64,000 bases of DNA from Prochlorococcus marinus str. MIT 1013 (GTDB lineage Bacteria; Cyanobacteriota; Cyanobacteriia; PCC-6307; Cyanobiaceae), in NCBI RefSeq assembly GCF_027359395.1, contig NZ_CP114778.1:868001-932000 (forward strand), read 5' to 3'. The notes under the pieces were generated by a model. The model saw only the letters and a list, made by a program, of their open reading frames with translations, did no database searches and was not told the DNA's origin. A program made the position numbers and the translations under genes. The stretch's first letter is position 1. Each line of letters begins with the position of its first letter. Shown here in pieces: positions 25,001 through 33,064 of the stretch.

Positions 25001-26923
25001 GTGACTGAGGGGAAAAAATATCAAAAGCAAGAACGATCTGAAGGGAAAACATTCCCAGTTCCATTCGCTTTACAAGAAATCAAAGAGAGTATTTCTACTT
25101 CTCTCAAAAACCCCAAGAAATCGACTAAAGAGCAAATAATTAATCAAGCATTTAAATTTCATTCTCAAGGAAAAGTCAGAGAAGCAGCAGAATATTATCA
25201 ATACTGTATAAAGCAAGGTTTTGCTGATACCAATGTTTTATCGAATTATGGAATGATATTGAAAGATATTGGTAAATTTAAACAAGCCGAGATTTTATTT
25301 AGAAAAGCAATTGAACTTAATCCTAATTCTGCTGAGGCGCATTCAAATCTGGGAAATGTTTTGATAGATCTTGACCAATTAAAAGAAGCAGAATTATCGA
25401 CGCGCAAAGCTATTAAAATCAAGCCTGATTTTTCAGAAGCTTTCTCTAATCTAGGAAATATATTAAGCAGAATTGGTAAACTAAAAGAGGCCGAAATAGC
25501 AGCTTACAAATCTATTGAGATTAATCCTAATTCATCTCAGAACCATTTCAATCTTGGAGTAATATTAAAAGATCTAGGTAAACTAAAAGAAGCAGAATTA
25601 TCAACTCGGAAATCTATAGAAATAAATCCAATTTCCTCTCAAGCTTATTTAAATCTAGGGATAATATTAAAAGATCTAGGTAAACTAAAAGAAGCAGAAT
25701 TATATACTCGTAAAGCTATAGAAATAAATCCAAGTTCCTCTCAAGCTTATTTAAATCTAGGGATAATATTATTCGGTTTTACAAATATAGAAAAATTAAA
25801 AGAAGCAGAATTATATACTCGGAAATCTATAAAAATTAATCCTAATATATCACAAGCATATTTGAACCTTGGAAATATATTAAAAGCATCAGGAAAGCTT
25901 GATGAGGCTGAAAAATCTATTAGAAAGGCCATTCAACTTACACCTAACAATCATCATGCTTATTTCAACCTAGCATTACTAAAGCTACTGCAAGAAGACT
26001 ATTCTACTGGCCTTGAATACTATGAATTTAGATTCACAAAGAAACCAGCTGTATATCTATATGGGAAACCAATAATCAAGAGAAGTGAAACGAATGAATT
26101 CAAACAAGGAAGAAAGCTATTAGTTATTAGTGAGCAGGCAGCAGGTGACATAATCTTCTATATGCGTTATTTATTGGCTTTAAAGGAACAAAAGTTAGAA
26201 GTTTCATTTTGTGCCCCCGAAAAATTACATAGCTTGATTAAGGATTCAGGAATTGATTCAAATCCTATTTCTCCTGAGGAATGTAGTTTAATTAATGAAG
26301 GAGAATGGATTCCTTTGCAATCTCTACTAAGATATTTCTGCGTTAATCCTTATAATCCAGTTATCAATTATGTATATATTAAATCTAAAGAATCACTTAA
26401 ATTAAAATGGCATAATATTCTATCTAAAGAGAAAAAACCAATCATTGGTATTAATTGGCAAGGTAGCAAAGAACTTGAGCAAAGTTCATACCCTGGACGT
26501 TCAATACCTTTAGAAAAATTCTCAATAATTCTTGAAAAAAATGATATTAGTTTCGTCTCTTTCCAAAAAGGGTTTGGCTCTGAGCAAAAAGAAAACTGTC
26601 TTTTCAAAGATAATTTTGTTAAATGTCAGGACAAGATTGATGAGATATGGGACTATTCAGAGACTGCTGCAATAATAGATAATTGCGATTTAATAATCAC
26701 CATAGATTGTAGTATTGCCCCATTAGCGGCTGGAATGGGTAAAGAGGTTTGGCTAATGCTCAAAAAAATACCTTTTTGGACATGGGGTCTAGCGGGTGAA
26801 AGAACATTCTGGTACCCAACTATGAGGTTATTTCGACAGAAAGGGTTCTCAAATTGGGATGAGGTAATGGAAAGAATATCTATAGAATTAAATAAATTCA
26901 TTAAAAATAAAAATGAATTATAA
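25001..26923 (+). CDS. TPR protein with heptosyltransferase (GT9)-like C-terminal domain
   Basis: A 640-residue protein. The N-terminal cassette (GKTFPVPFALQEIKESIS, then KEQIINQAFKFHSQGK) and about eight TPRs reach residue 310, as in its paralogues. The C-terminus differs from the OGT-like ones: LLVISEQAAGDIIFYMRYL, KPIIGINWQGSKELEQSSYPGRS and IDNCDLIITIDCSIAPLAAGMGKEVW are the pattern of ADP-heptose transferase-like (GT9-fold) domains often joined to TPRs. The start is GTG at 25001, overlapping ATG-TGA exactly as at 17060. The probable activity is glycosyl transfer; donor and acceptor are unknown. Confidence 0.83.
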   Translation: MTEGKKYQKQERSEGKTFPVPFALQEIKESISTSLKNPKKSTKEQIINQAFKFHSQGKVREAAEYYQYCIKQGFADTNVLSNYGMILKDIGKFKQAEILFRKAIELNPNSAEAHSNLGNVLIDLDQLKEAELSTRKAIKIKPDFSEAFSNLGNILSRIGKLKEAEIAAYKSIEINPNSSQNHFNLGVILKDLGKLKEAELSTRKSIEINPISSQAYLNLGIILKDLGKLKEAELYTRKAIEINPSSSQAYLNLGIILFGFTNIEKLKEAELYTRKSIKINPNISQAYLNLGNILKASGKLDEAEKSIRKAIQLTPNNHHAYFNLALLKLLQEDYSTGLEYYEFRFTKKPAVYLYGKPIIKRSETNEFKQGRKLLVISEQAAGDIIFYMRYLLALKEQKLEVSFCAPEKLHSLIKDSGIDSNPISPEECSLINEGEWIPLQSLLRYFCVNPYNPVINYVYIKSKESLKLKWHNILSKEKKPIIGINWQGSKELEQSSYPGRSIPLEKFSIILEKNDISFVSFQKGFGSEQKENCLFKDNFVKCQDKIDEIWDYSETAAIIDNCDLIITIDCSIAPLAAGMGKEVWLMLKKIPFWTWGLAGERTFWYPTMRLFRQKGFSNWDEVMERISIELNKFIKNKNEL

Positions 26924-27196
26924 CCAAGTCAATCGAAATTTAACTATCTCATCAGTTTCTACAGAACAAATAATATATAAAATTACTATATTAAAAATCA
27001 AATAAACAAGAAATCAAATATCAAAAGATTTTGAAGATTAATAATGAGCTGAGTCAAATTCTTTCATAGAATTAAATAAAATTATTTAAAATCATCTCAC
27101 AATATGAATTAGTATTATCCGAGTAACAAATCAATTTGAACTTATAATATGAATCAATTTAATTGATTAAAAAGAAATCTTTGATAAAATTCAGAA

Positions 27197-27607
27197 ATGG
27201 AACAGTTCTCATCCGTAAAACGTAGTAAGGTCGAAATATTAAGACCTCAATGCAACCTAGACACAGTTAGAGATGGGCGAGGAGGAATCTTTACATGGAT
27301 TCCAGATGAGCCACTTGTAGAATTTAATATGCTTTACTTTCAACCAGGTAAAACAAGAGGATTTCATTACCATCCGCATTTCATTGAATATTCATTAGTA
27401 GTATCAGGTTCAGGAGTACTCGTAACACGCGAAGAACCTGAGGACAAAGAAAGTGAGAGCTTCATACATTTAAGTAAAGGTATCTGCATTCGTACTGAAA
27501 CAAATGTATTTCATACAGTTTATGCTATTACGGAGATGACAATAATCGCAATGTTAACCAAGCGTTGGGACCATTCTGATCCACCTATTGTTAGAATTGA
27601 TGACTAA
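27197..27607 (+). CDS. cupin-domain protein, sugar-modifying type
   Basis: A 136-residue cupin. GKTRGFHYHPHFIEYSLVVSG carries the His-rich metal site, and ETNVFHTVYAITEMTI the second His-containing strand. It begins a plus-strand operon with the short-chain reductase (15 bases later) and the C-methyltransferase. The same combination of cupin and C-methyltransferase occurs at 10720-12398 on the other strand. The likely role is handling a keto-deoxysugar nucleotide (isomerase/epimerase or binding protein). Starts with ATG at 27197. Confidence 0.7.
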   Translation: MEQFSSVKRSKVEILRPQCNLDTVRDGRGGIFTWIPDEPLVEFNMLYFQPGKTRGFHYHPHFIEYSLVVSGSGVLVTREEPEDKESESFIHLSKGICIRTETNVFHTVYAITEMTIIAMLTKRWDHSDPPIVRIDD

Positions 27608-27621
27608 TAGAGGAAAATAAA

Positions 27622-28317
27622 TTGAAATCAGTAGGCTTAATAGGCGCAAATGGCTTTGTAGGTAGATCAATCAGGAAATACATATTAAATAATAAAGAGA
27701 TTTCTACAACTTGTATAACCAGAGAAAACTATGAAGAAGCAAAACAAAAAAAAGAATATGATGTATTAATTAATGCTGCAATGCCATCGAAAAGATTTTG
27801 GGCAAGTCAAAATCCTCATTTAGACTTTCATGAGACAGTCAAAAAAACATTTGATATAGTAAACGATTGGAAAAGCTCAAAAATTATACAAATTAGCTCT
27901 ATATCTGCTCGTTCTCAATTAAATACAACATACGGTAGGCATAAAGCTGCTGCAGAAAAAATTGTCAGCAATGAAAATAATCTAATTCTTCGTTTAGGAC
28001 CTATGTATGGAGAAAGATTGTCTAAAGGTGTTTTAATTGACCTCTTGACAAACAATCGTATCTATATATCTAAGGAAAGTTTATATTGTTTTGCACCCGT
28101 TGAATGGGTGGGTGAATGGATAGCTACTAATATGCATTTATGTGGGATACAAGATTTAGGTGGTAATAACGCGATTAGTGTTGGTGAAGTTGCAAGATTA
28201 ATCAACTCAAAGTCAATATTTGAAGGTCCAATAGATAATCAAGTACTTTCAAAAGAAATAAAATCTGGGCCTGAGTCTAATAATGTAATTAATTATATTT
28301 TGTCTAAAAATAACTAA
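27622..28317 (+). CDS. short NAD-dependent epimerase/dehydratase (SDR)
   Basis: A 231-residue SDR shorter than typical sugar epimerases. VGLIGANGFVGRSIRKY forms the NAD-binding turn, with IIQISSISARS and the catalytic TYGRHKAAAEKIV (Tyr and Lys) near residues 102-112. The start is a TTG at 27622 with a good AGAGGA ribosome-binding site a few bases upstream; no ATG fits. It lies between the cupin and the C-methyltransferase and is probably the 4-ketoreductase that finishes the sugar. That role is inference from order. Confidence 0.78.
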   Translation: MKSVGLIGANGFVGRSIRKYILNNKEISTTCITRENYEEAKQKKEYDVLINAAMPSKRFWASQNPHLDFHETVKKTFDIVNDWKSSKIIQISSISARSQLNTTYGRHKAAAEKIVSNENNLILRLGPMYGERLSKGVLIDLLTNNRIYISKESLYCFAPVEWVGEWIATNMHLCGIQDLGGNNAISVGEVARLINSKSIFEGPIDNQVLSKEIKSGPESNNVINYILSKNN

Positions 28318-28329
28318 TCAGGGTTAATC

Positions 28330-29592
28330 ATGAAAATCACAAAAATAACTTCCTGTCGCTTATGCAATTGCAAGGATCTAATACCTGTTTTTGATTTTGG
28401 ATTACAAGCACTTTCGACTCGATTCCCAGCTAAAAATGAAGCAGATGCTGAAATAATTCCTCTTAATCTAGTGCAGTGTCGCAATCCTAAATGCAACTTA
28501 ACTCAGCTTACTCATGACTATGACTTTAATGATTTATATAGAAGGGGTTATGGATATAGATCTGGTATAAATAGAACAATGTGTGATCATCTTAGTACGA
28601 TAGTCAGACAAATACAACAAATAGTAGAGATTAAAGAAGGTGAGACAGTTTTAGATATCGCAAGTAATGATGGTACTTTATTAAAAAGTTATAAAAGTAA
28701 CTTTAAAATTAATCTAATAGGAATAGATCCTACTATTACACAATATAGATCATATTATCCTATTGAAAATACTTACTTATCAACTGAATTCTTTTCAAAG
28801 CATATTTTTAATTCTATTAGTCCAACTAAAAAAGCAAAAGTAATTTCTTCAATAGCTGTTTTTTATGATGTACCTAACCCAACCAGCTTCGCTAAAGATA
28901 TTGCTTCCATATTAGATGATAATGGCATTTGGATTATGGAACAATCATATCTACCACTTTTGATTAAAGACTTATCCTTCGATAGTATTTGCCATGAACA
29001 TTTAGCTTATTATGGACTAAAGCAAATAAAACTAGTAGCAAGTCTTGCAAACCTCAGAGTATTTAATGTCGAAACAAATAATATGAATGGTGGCTCTTTA
29101 AGAGTTTTTATATGTCACGCAAATTCCAATTATCCAACAAACAAACAAAATCTTGATCAAATTGAAAATATAGAATCAAAAGCCCAAATAGATAATCATG
29201 AAACTTTTATAAACTTTAAAGATAAAATAGTTTCAATAAGAGATGAATTAATGAACTTTTTGCAACAAGAAAAAAATAAAGGTAAGAAAATTCATATCTA
29301 TGGAGCTTCCACCAAAGGGAATGTTCTTTTACAATTTTTTGGAATCAACAATGAACTAATAGATGCAGCAGCAGAAAGGAATGAATGGAAATATGGACAT
29401 AGAACTCCTGGTACGAATATACCAATAATATCTGAGGAAGAGTCAAGAGCACTAAAACCAGATTATTATCTGGTTTTGCCTTGGCACTTTAAAAATGAAT
29501 TTATTGCACGTGAAAAAGATTATATTAACAATGGAGGTAGGCTAATATTTCCTTTGCCTAAAGTAGAAATATACCCTGCCATAAAAAAATAG
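28330..29592 (+). CDS. zinc-binding nucleotide-sugar C-methyltransferase (paralogue)
   Basis: A 420-residue protein with the layout of the gene at 10720: zinc cysteines Cys9, Cys12, Cys50 and Cys55, SAM motif VLDIASNDGTLLKSY, catalytic ICHEHLAYYG, C-terminal KIHIYGASTKGNVLLQFFGI and HRTPGTNIPIIS. It begins 12 bases after the SDR stop, with ATG at 28330, and ends a three-gene sugar operon. The sequence is clearly diverged from the copy at 10720, so the two likely act on different sugars or came by separate transfers. Confidence 0.88.
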   Translation: MKITKITSCRLCNCKDLIPVFDFGLQALSTRFPAKNEADAEIIPLNLVQCRNPKCNLTQLTHDYDFNDLYRRGYGYRSGINRTMCDHLSTIVRQIQQIVEIKEGETVLDIASNDGTLLKSYKSNFKINLIGIDPTITQYRSYYPIENTYLSTEFFSKHIFNSISPTKKAKVISSIAVFYDVPNPTSFAKDIASILDDNGIWIMEQSYLPLLIKDLSFDSICHEHLAYYGLKQIKLVASLANLRVFNVETNNMNGGSLRVFICHANSNYPTNKQNLDQIENIESKAQIDNHETFINFKDKIVSIRDELMNFLQQEKNKGKKIHIYGASTKGNVLLQFFGINNELIDAAAERNEWKYGHRTPGTNIPIISEEESRALKPDYYLVLPWHFKNEFIAREKDYINNGGRLIFPLPKVEIYPAIKK

Positions 29593-29785
29593 ACAGTAGA
29601 TAATTTATTTAGAAATTTATTGTTTAGAGCTTACTCTTTTATAGATATTAATTAGTTAATTTCTCATATATGTTGAAAAATAAAAAATGATCTTATCTTA
29701 AAGAAATAATATCTATCATTAGAATACCTGCTATCTTTTTTATAAATAATCATACTAAATGTAGAGTTAGATACATTAGATTTTT

Positions 29786-30148
29786 ATGGAAACTTTCCTT
29801 CTAATCAATTGTATTCTCAAGGATTACTACTTCCTAAATCAATCAAAATATACAGATTTGATCGAAGGAGATTCCCAGGGAATGGGATAATCATTATTTA
29901 AACAATATGGAAGTTTCGATTTTGTATGGCTTGACTGCGGAGAAAAAACAGAGTATTCGAACTTTTTTAAAGAATATTGGAAATATTGCTCCAACTATAT
30001 TTTCTTTCACTACACATATTTAAATGGGTTACCTAATATTAAACACAAGATTATTCAAGATAACCTAAGCAAAGAACAATTTTCATTTAATTTTGTGGAA
30101 CCACATAAAAAATGGCAAGGAAGTATAACAATGGTAAAGAAACAATAA
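29786..30148 (+). pseudogene. broken small methyltransferase-like gene with in-frame stop
   Basis: An ATG at 29786 opens a frame METFLLINCILKDYYFLNQS...DLIEGDSQGMG that is interrupted by TAA at 29888-29890. The same frame then continues for 85 codons (SLFKQYGSFDFVWLDCGEK...KKWQGSITMVKKQ) to TAA at 30146. The LIEGDS and DFVWLDCG segments resemble SAM or O-methyltransferase core strands. One nonsense change therefore breaks an otherwise continuous ORF of 120 codons, which is short for a methyltransferase, so the N-terminus may also be missing. Confidence 0.55.
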
Positions 30149-31049
30149 TAAACAAATACTTAGGGAATTGGTGAATAATTAGCAAAGATTTATTTCATGT
30201 AGTTATGAAAATATAACTATGGAATCCTAGCTAAAAATAAGAGCCGATTTAATTCTTCTTTTTCTTATCTAATAAAAGGTAATTATTATCTATCTCAGCA
30301 CAAAAACTAATCGAAGCAGCTTCTGAGAAGAATTCTCGAATCTTCCAATTAAATTCAAAAGAGGGTTTAGTTTTTTTTGAGTTCAAGGGAGTCTTTATAA
30401 AAAAAATATAAGTTTTATAGTTGTTTAGAATTTAATAGATTTTTCTAAAGGTGTCTTAAAATTTTTTTCCATCACAAAAATTCACCAAGAAAATCGGACC
30501 ATACTGTGAAAAAAAATGGATAAATCCATCGATTTCTTACGTAAAAAGTTCTCTTTCGAGAGATCGTTGTACATTATGATACTTTTCCACATTTTCATCG
30601 TTTCCTCATATTACAAATGGTTTTGTCTGCGATTTTAAAAACTAACATTTTAATGTATCAAGAGATACTGAATCCTTGAAAACGACTGCAGTATCAGAGA
30701 TTTACCAGCTCATTTTTTTTTTGTAATTAATCCACTTATTCAATTGACATGATCTCTGTTGAGATTTTTTTAAAATTATGATTTTTGTGGAAAAGTGGAA
30801 AACTCCCTATTTAGCACCTTCTAAAGTCAATTATTTTTATTGCTATTAAAAAAAAATCATCCTTTTCAAATATATCTTTGAAATTTAAAAGAAAAGATAA
30901 TTAAACGCAAGAAATCCACTCGGAGCTAGTTAATCTAGTCTTTGTATATCAAACCAGTCTTCTCGCTTTTTTCTCTTAAATAAATAGTTCTAATTAATTT
31001 TTAATTTAAAAGCGTCAATTTTTTATGTTGAAAATAAATTCTAATATCT
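30149..31049. other. 900-base non-coding region with DnaA-box-like motifs
   Basis: AT-rich boundary between the island and the core genes, without a convincing ORF. It contains TTTTCCACA at 30583-30591, its reverse complement TGTGGAAAA at 30786-30794 and a one-mismatch copy (AGTGGAAAA) at 30794-30802. These match the cyanobacterial DnaA-box form TTTTCCACA. There are also long A and T runs (ten T at 30713-30722). No tRNA was seen. Confidence 0.4.
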
Positions 31050-31093
31050 GTCAGCAAAATAAATTAATTAGTTAATTAATTTATTTTGCTGAC
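31050..31093. promoter_or_regulatory. 44-nt near-perfect palindrome upstream of small ORF
   Basis: The left arm begins GTCAGCAAAATAAATTAATT at 31050 and pairs without mismatch over 21 bases with the right arm ending TTGCTGAC at 31093, leaving only GT at the centre. It lies 20 bases before the ATG at 31114. It could be an operator for a dimeric regulator, a cruciform, or the terminator hairpin of an upstream transcript. No U tract follows on the plus strand. Confidence 0.6.
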
Positions 31094-31113
31094 TTTCACA
31101 TCACTAAAAGAGA

Positions 31114-31365
31114 ATGCAGGGTCATAGTGTTTTCATGCCTAATCCGTTCACCATTGATTGGAATAAAAATTGGACCTTTCAAATAGTTCACATGGAAGGT
31201 GGTATTTATTTAGAAGCAAAAGGAATGGGGGTTCTTATAAGAAAACCTTTCTTGGCAACTGAAAGCCCATTTACTGCCGCTGACAATTTAGTTTATAGCG
31301 AAGATAAAATTAGAAAATCTTTGTTCAAATCTTGGAAGTCAAAAAAAATTAGTAATTTTAATTAA
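31114..31365 (+). CDS. small hypothetical protein
   Basis: An 83-residue ORF with ATG at 31114, preceded by the purine-rich AAAAGAGA. It has no signal peptide or membrane segment and is moderately basic at the C-terminus (KSLFKSWKSKKISNFN). It converges on lexA with 14 bases between the stop codons. The aromatic N-terminal part (FTIDWNKNWTFQIVHMEGG) looks like a folded small domain. The family is not recognised; the palindrome upstream suggests specific control. Confidence 0.55.
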   Translation: MQGHSVFMPNPFTIDWNKNWTFQIVHMEGGIYLEAKGMGVLIRKPFLATESPFTAADNLVYSEDKIRKSLFKSWKSKKISNFN

Positions 31366-31379
31366 TTGTGAAAACAGAA

Positions 31380-31988
31380 TTAAGTTTTCCTCCATACAGC
31401 TGCTAACTTTCCTTGAACATGAACTTGTTCAGCATCAATTTCTATAGGTTCATAAGCTGTATTAGCGGCTTCTAAACGAACTAAGCCACCATCTCGAAAA
31501 AAATGCTTCAATGTAGTACCAAGGCCAGGAACCATTGCACTCACAATAGTTCCGTTTCTCAACCGAGAAGGATCATTAACAGGTTCCATTAAGACCATAT
31601 CTCCGTCAGCGATAAAAGAATCAATCATTGAATCTCCATTTACCATTAAAGCAAAAAGTCCTTTTAGTTGAAGAACTGAATGTAAGTCCAGAGTTTCTTG
31701 TACATCATCAAAAGTTTCAACGAGTCCACCGGCGGCAATTGCCCCTAAAACAGGAACACCAGAAATACTCTCCTCTATCAACTGAAGCGTTCTTGCTTGG
31801 CCTTCTTGCCATTTTATCCACCCTTTTTGTTGTAAATGTCTCAAACGGCTTTGTATCGGTGCTGGAGACCTCAGGCCCATTGCCTGCATCATCTGCCTGA
31901 TTGAAGGACTGTGATGATGATCTCCTATAAATTCCACAAGCCAATCATAAAGTTCTTGCTGGGCCGTAGTTAGAGCTTCATCAGGCAT
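31380..31988 (-). CDS. lexA: LexA repressor
   Basis: SOS-response repressor of 202 residues. An N-terminal winged helix-turn-helix (SPSIRQMMQAMGLRSPAPIQSRL near 27-49) is followed by the Ala86-Gly87 self-cleavage site in LGAIAAGGLV and by the catalytic dyad Ser120 (VNGDSM) and Lys161 (TTLKHF). The frame can be extended to a TTG at 32051, but that would run through the two LexA-like boxes at 32001-32030, so the ATG at 31988 is chosen. It is preceded by argF on the same strand and is probably autoregulated. Confidence 0.93.
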   Translation of the reverse strand: MPDEALTTAQQELYDWLVEFIGDHHHSPSIRQMMQAMGLRSPAPIQSRLRHLQQKGWIKWQEGQARTLQLIEESISGVPVLGAIAAGGLVETFDDVQETLDLHSVLQLKGLFALMVNGDSMIDSFIADGDMVLMEPVNDPSRLRNGTIVSAMVPGLGTTLKHFFRDGGLVRLEAANTAYEPIEIDAEQVHVQGKLAAVWRKT

Positions 31989-32000
31989 TCGATTAGTTTG

Positions 32001-32030
32001 AGTACATATGTCCTTCAATACATATGTACC
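32001..32030 (-). promoter_or_regulatory. two LexA-box-like operators
   Basis: Two sites sharing ACATATGT lie just before the chosen lexA start. On the plus strand AGTACATATGTCCT is at 32001-32014. On the minus strand GGTACATATGTATT is at 32017-32030. Each fits the cyanobacterial consensus RGTACNNNDGTWCB with one mismatch. Their spacing is 16 bases. Autoregulation of lexA is the obvious reading. Confidence 0.65.
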
Positions 32031-32053
32031 TAAAAATCCTCTTGCATGCAACC

Positions 32054-33010
32054 CTAGAGTCCTCCCAGCTGAACAGCAAGCAAGGCTTGCTGAACGTGAA
32101 GACGATTCTCCGCTTGATCAAAAACATGGCTACTTGGACTCTCTAAAACCTCTTCTGTGATTTCTTCTCCTCTATGAGCAGGCAAGCAATGCAAAACAAT
32201 TAGATCATCATCAGCGAGATCTATTAAATTTCGATTAACTTTATACTTTTCAAAAATCTTTTTCCTCTTTAAATATTCTTCCTCTTGACCCATTGAAGCC
32301 CAAACATCTGTGTAAATCACTTGAGCTTCTTTGACTGATTTTGAAGGATCATTGCAAATAGATATTTTCGAACCAAATTCCGAGAGTGATTTAGCCTTAT
32401 TTACAATACGTTGGTCTGCTTCAAAACCATTTGGAGAGCAAATTGTCACATTAACTCCCAACATCGCACCACAGATCATCAATGAATTTGCAACATTATT
32501 TCCATCCCCAATGTAAGAAAGATTTATCCCTTTAAGCGCTCCAAACTTCTCCTGAATCGTCAGATAATCAGCCAGTGCCTGACAAGGATGCTCAAGGTCA
32601 GTTAGAGCATTAATCACAGGAATAGTGGCCCATTCTGCATATTCTTCTAATTCTTGCTGAGCAAAAGTCCGAATTGCAAGGACATCACAGTATCGGCTCA
32701 AAACTCTTGCTGTATCTTTGATTGGTTCGCCTCTTCCAAGTTGAGTAACCTGAGGGTTCAAATCGACTGTCTGACCTCCAAGCCTTGCCATCGCTACTTG
32801 AAAACTTACTCTTGTCCTTGTAGAAGCTTTTTTAAAAATCAAACCAAGGACTCGATTCCCAAGGTCTATCCTTCTATTTCCTATTTTTAGCTGTTTTGCT
32901 AATTCAAATAAAGAAAGTATCTGATTATTTTTCAAATCAGATGAAGAAAGAAAATTGTTTTTACTAAAAGAATTTAATTCTGAAGCTAAGCCGAGAGATG
33001 CTGAAGCCAT
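32054..33010 (-). CDS. argF: ornithine carbamoyltransferase
   Basis: Joins carbamoyl phosphate and ornithine to make citrulline in arginine synthesis. Residues 63-67 hold the carbamoyl-phosphate motif STRTR. HPCQALADYLTIQE and the C-terminal VLHCLPAHRGEE (ornithine site, with Cys) are intact. The length of 318 residues is normal. It lies between ftsH and lexA on the same strand. A 12-bp hairpin occupies the short gap to ftsH. Confidence 0.97.
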   Translation of the reverse strand: MASASLGLASELNSFSKNNFLSSSDLKNNQILSLFELAKQLKIGNRRIDLGNRVLGLIFKKASTRTRVSFQVAMARLGGQTVDLNPQVTQLGRGEPIKDTARVLSRYCDVLAIRTFAQQELEEYAEWATIPVINALTDLEHPCQALADYLTIQEKFGALKGINLSYIGDGNNVANSLMICGAMLGVNVTICSPNGFEADQRIVNKAKSLSEFGSKISICNDPSKSVKEAQVIYTDVWASMGQEEEYLKRKKIFEKYKVNRNLIDLADDDLIVLHCLPAHRGEEITEEVLESPSSHVFDQAENRLHVQQALLAVQLGGL

Positions 33011-33023
33011 AAATAAGCCTCAA

Positions 33024-33050
33024 ATATCCTTTATCGGAGATAAAGGATAT
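33024..33050 (-). promoter_or_regulatory. inverted repeat between ftsH and argF
   Basis: ATATCCTTTATC (33024-33035) and GATAAAGGATAT (33039-33050) form a perfect 12-bp stem with the loop GGA. It starts 14 bases before the argF ATG and follows the ftsH stop by about 15 bases. It could be a weak ftsH terminator or an operator for argF. No U run follows it. Confidence 0.5.
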
Positions 33051-33064
33051 AAAAGTCAAGTCTT

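Noticed and set aside
1-31000. Insertion sequences or transposases in the island
   Set aside because: No transposase-like protein or paired terminal inverted repeats were seen despite the mosaic layout.
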